Assembly (NCBI GenBank): GCA_026415275.1
Contig: JAOAHK010000135.1
Coordinates: 1 to 6,944, forward strand
From: Anaerolineales bacterium
GTDB lineage: Bacteria > Chloroflexota > Anaerolineae > Anaerolineales > UBA4823
Direction: 5' to 3'
Length of the DNA: 6,944 bases
A program made the position numbers and the translations under genes. The notes under the pieces were generated by a model. The model ran no database searches, was not told the origin of the DNA, and was given only the letters and a program-made list of their open reading frames with translations. This document shows positions 6,528-6,944 of this stretch, piece after piece (within the stretch, counting starts at the first letter, position 1; each line of letters starts with the position of its first letter).

Positions 6528-6922
6528 ATGACAAATACTTCCCCCGACCTTCAGCGCGCCGTTCAGGTAGCCAGCCAAAAACTTAGCCATCTGATAACCA
6601 CCTACCCAGATTTGACGCCCTCGTTTACCCAAAACGGCAAATGGCGGCTGCAAGAAGCAGGTTGGACAAACTGGTGTGAAGGGTTCTTAGGTGGTACCTT
6701 ATGGTTAGTCTATCTTCTCACAGGAGACACCCGCTTCAGAGACTACGCTGACCATTACAGCCGCCTGATAGAAGCGCGCAAGACAGACCGCAATGTGCAC
6801 GATCTCGGTTTTATCTTCCTGCCAACCTGGGGACGCTGGTATCAGTTGGATGGCAATGCCCATGCCCGAGAGGTGCTTATCGAAGCGGGCAAGACCCTGG
6901 CTGCGCGCTTTCAGCCCCGCGG
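6528..6922 (+). CDS. GH88/105-like unsaturated uronyl hydrolase-like protein, N-terminal part
   Basis: The first 132 residues of a gene cut by the contig end. The frame has TAA at 6516-6518, so ATG 6528 is the first possible start; the ribosome site is weak (only an A-rich AAAAAAG run). The sequence has the (alpha/alpha) barrel signature of glycoside hydrolase family 88 and relatives: GWTNWCEGFLGGTLWLVYLLTGD (45-67, key residues Trp46, Gly52, Trp59, Gly66-Asp67) and VHDLGFIFLPTWGRW (90-104). The Asp in HDLGF (Asp92) matches the position of the catalytic Asp88 of characterised unsaturated glucuronyl hydrolases. Such enzymes hydrate the 4,5-double bond of uronic acids left by polysaccharide lyases. 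There is no signal peptide, so it is probably cytoplasmic. Bases after 6922 are adapter, so the in-frame CLLYTSP tail is not real. Exact GH family (88 versus 105 versus a related barrel) is not settled. Confidence 0.75.
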
Positions 6923-6944
6923 CTGTCTCTTATACACATCTCCG
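6923..6944. other. Sequencing adapter remnant (Nextera mosaic end), not genomic
   Basis: CTGTCTCTTATACACATCT (6923-6941) is the exact 19-bp Tn5 mosaic-end sequence used in Nextera libraries, and the following CCG matches the continuation of the read adapter. It stands at the very end of the window, as expected when untrimmed read ends are carried into an assembly. Genomic sequence should be taken to end at about 6922. Confidence 0.95.

Noticed and set aside
6240..6653. Short open frames through the C-rich repeats on both strands
   Set aside because: The peptides (PHPRPLSHKARG-like and SPHPQSPRWERDWG-like) are translations of the repeat itself, a well-known source of false hypothetical proteins.

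Overview
The window is a single-strand (+) run of metabolic genes, most likely from an Anaerolineae-type Chloroflexota genome assembled from a metagenome or a Nextera-type library. The taxonomic hint comes from the lipoprotein linker after the lipobox (proline run, then Val/Glu/Thr-rich repeats, then a 'TATPLPP' end), which is typical of Chloroflexota solute-binding lipoproteins. It also comes from the C-rich CCCTCACCCCC / GAGGGG repeats after position 6343. This is inference from style, not from a marker gene.

Layout. 1-321: the 3' end of a sialidase-like (BNR/Asp-box) beta-propeller gene. 326-1456: a complete second sialidase-like gene that is a tandem paralogue of the first. 1488-4411: a complete NitT/TauT/SsuABC-type ABC importer in the order permease, lipoprotein binding protein, ATPase. 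4436-6343: a tungsten-dependent aldehyde:ferredoxin oxidoreductase (AOR) family enzyme. 6344-6514: an array of four related C-rich units, the last closed into a palindrome. 6528-6922: the 5' part of a GH88/105-like (unsaturated uronyl hydrolase-like) gene. 6923-6944: not genomic; it matches the Nextera transposase mosaic-end adapter, so the contig ends in an untrimmed library artefact.

How the genes may work together. Spacing from the first gene to the AOR (4, 31, 111, 62 and 24 bp) and uniform orientation suggest one transcription unit. A 12-bp stem-loop between the binding protein and the ATPase probably tunes relative expression. The propeller proteins and the GH88-like enzyme point to glycan or uronic-acid breakdown. 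The importer family normally carries small molecules (sulfonates, taurine, nitrate, thiamine pyrimidines and similar), and the AOR oxidises an aldehyde to an acid while reducing ferredoxin. A glycan-linked pathway in which a small released compound is imported and its aldehyde oxidised by a tungsten enzyme is a reasonable hypothesis, but no substrate can be read from the sequence. The repeat array separates the GH88-like gene from the AOR, so that gene may be a separate unit.

No RNA genes, CRISPR arrays, transposases or minus-strand genes are supported. There is no gene-free stretch longer than about 185 bases.
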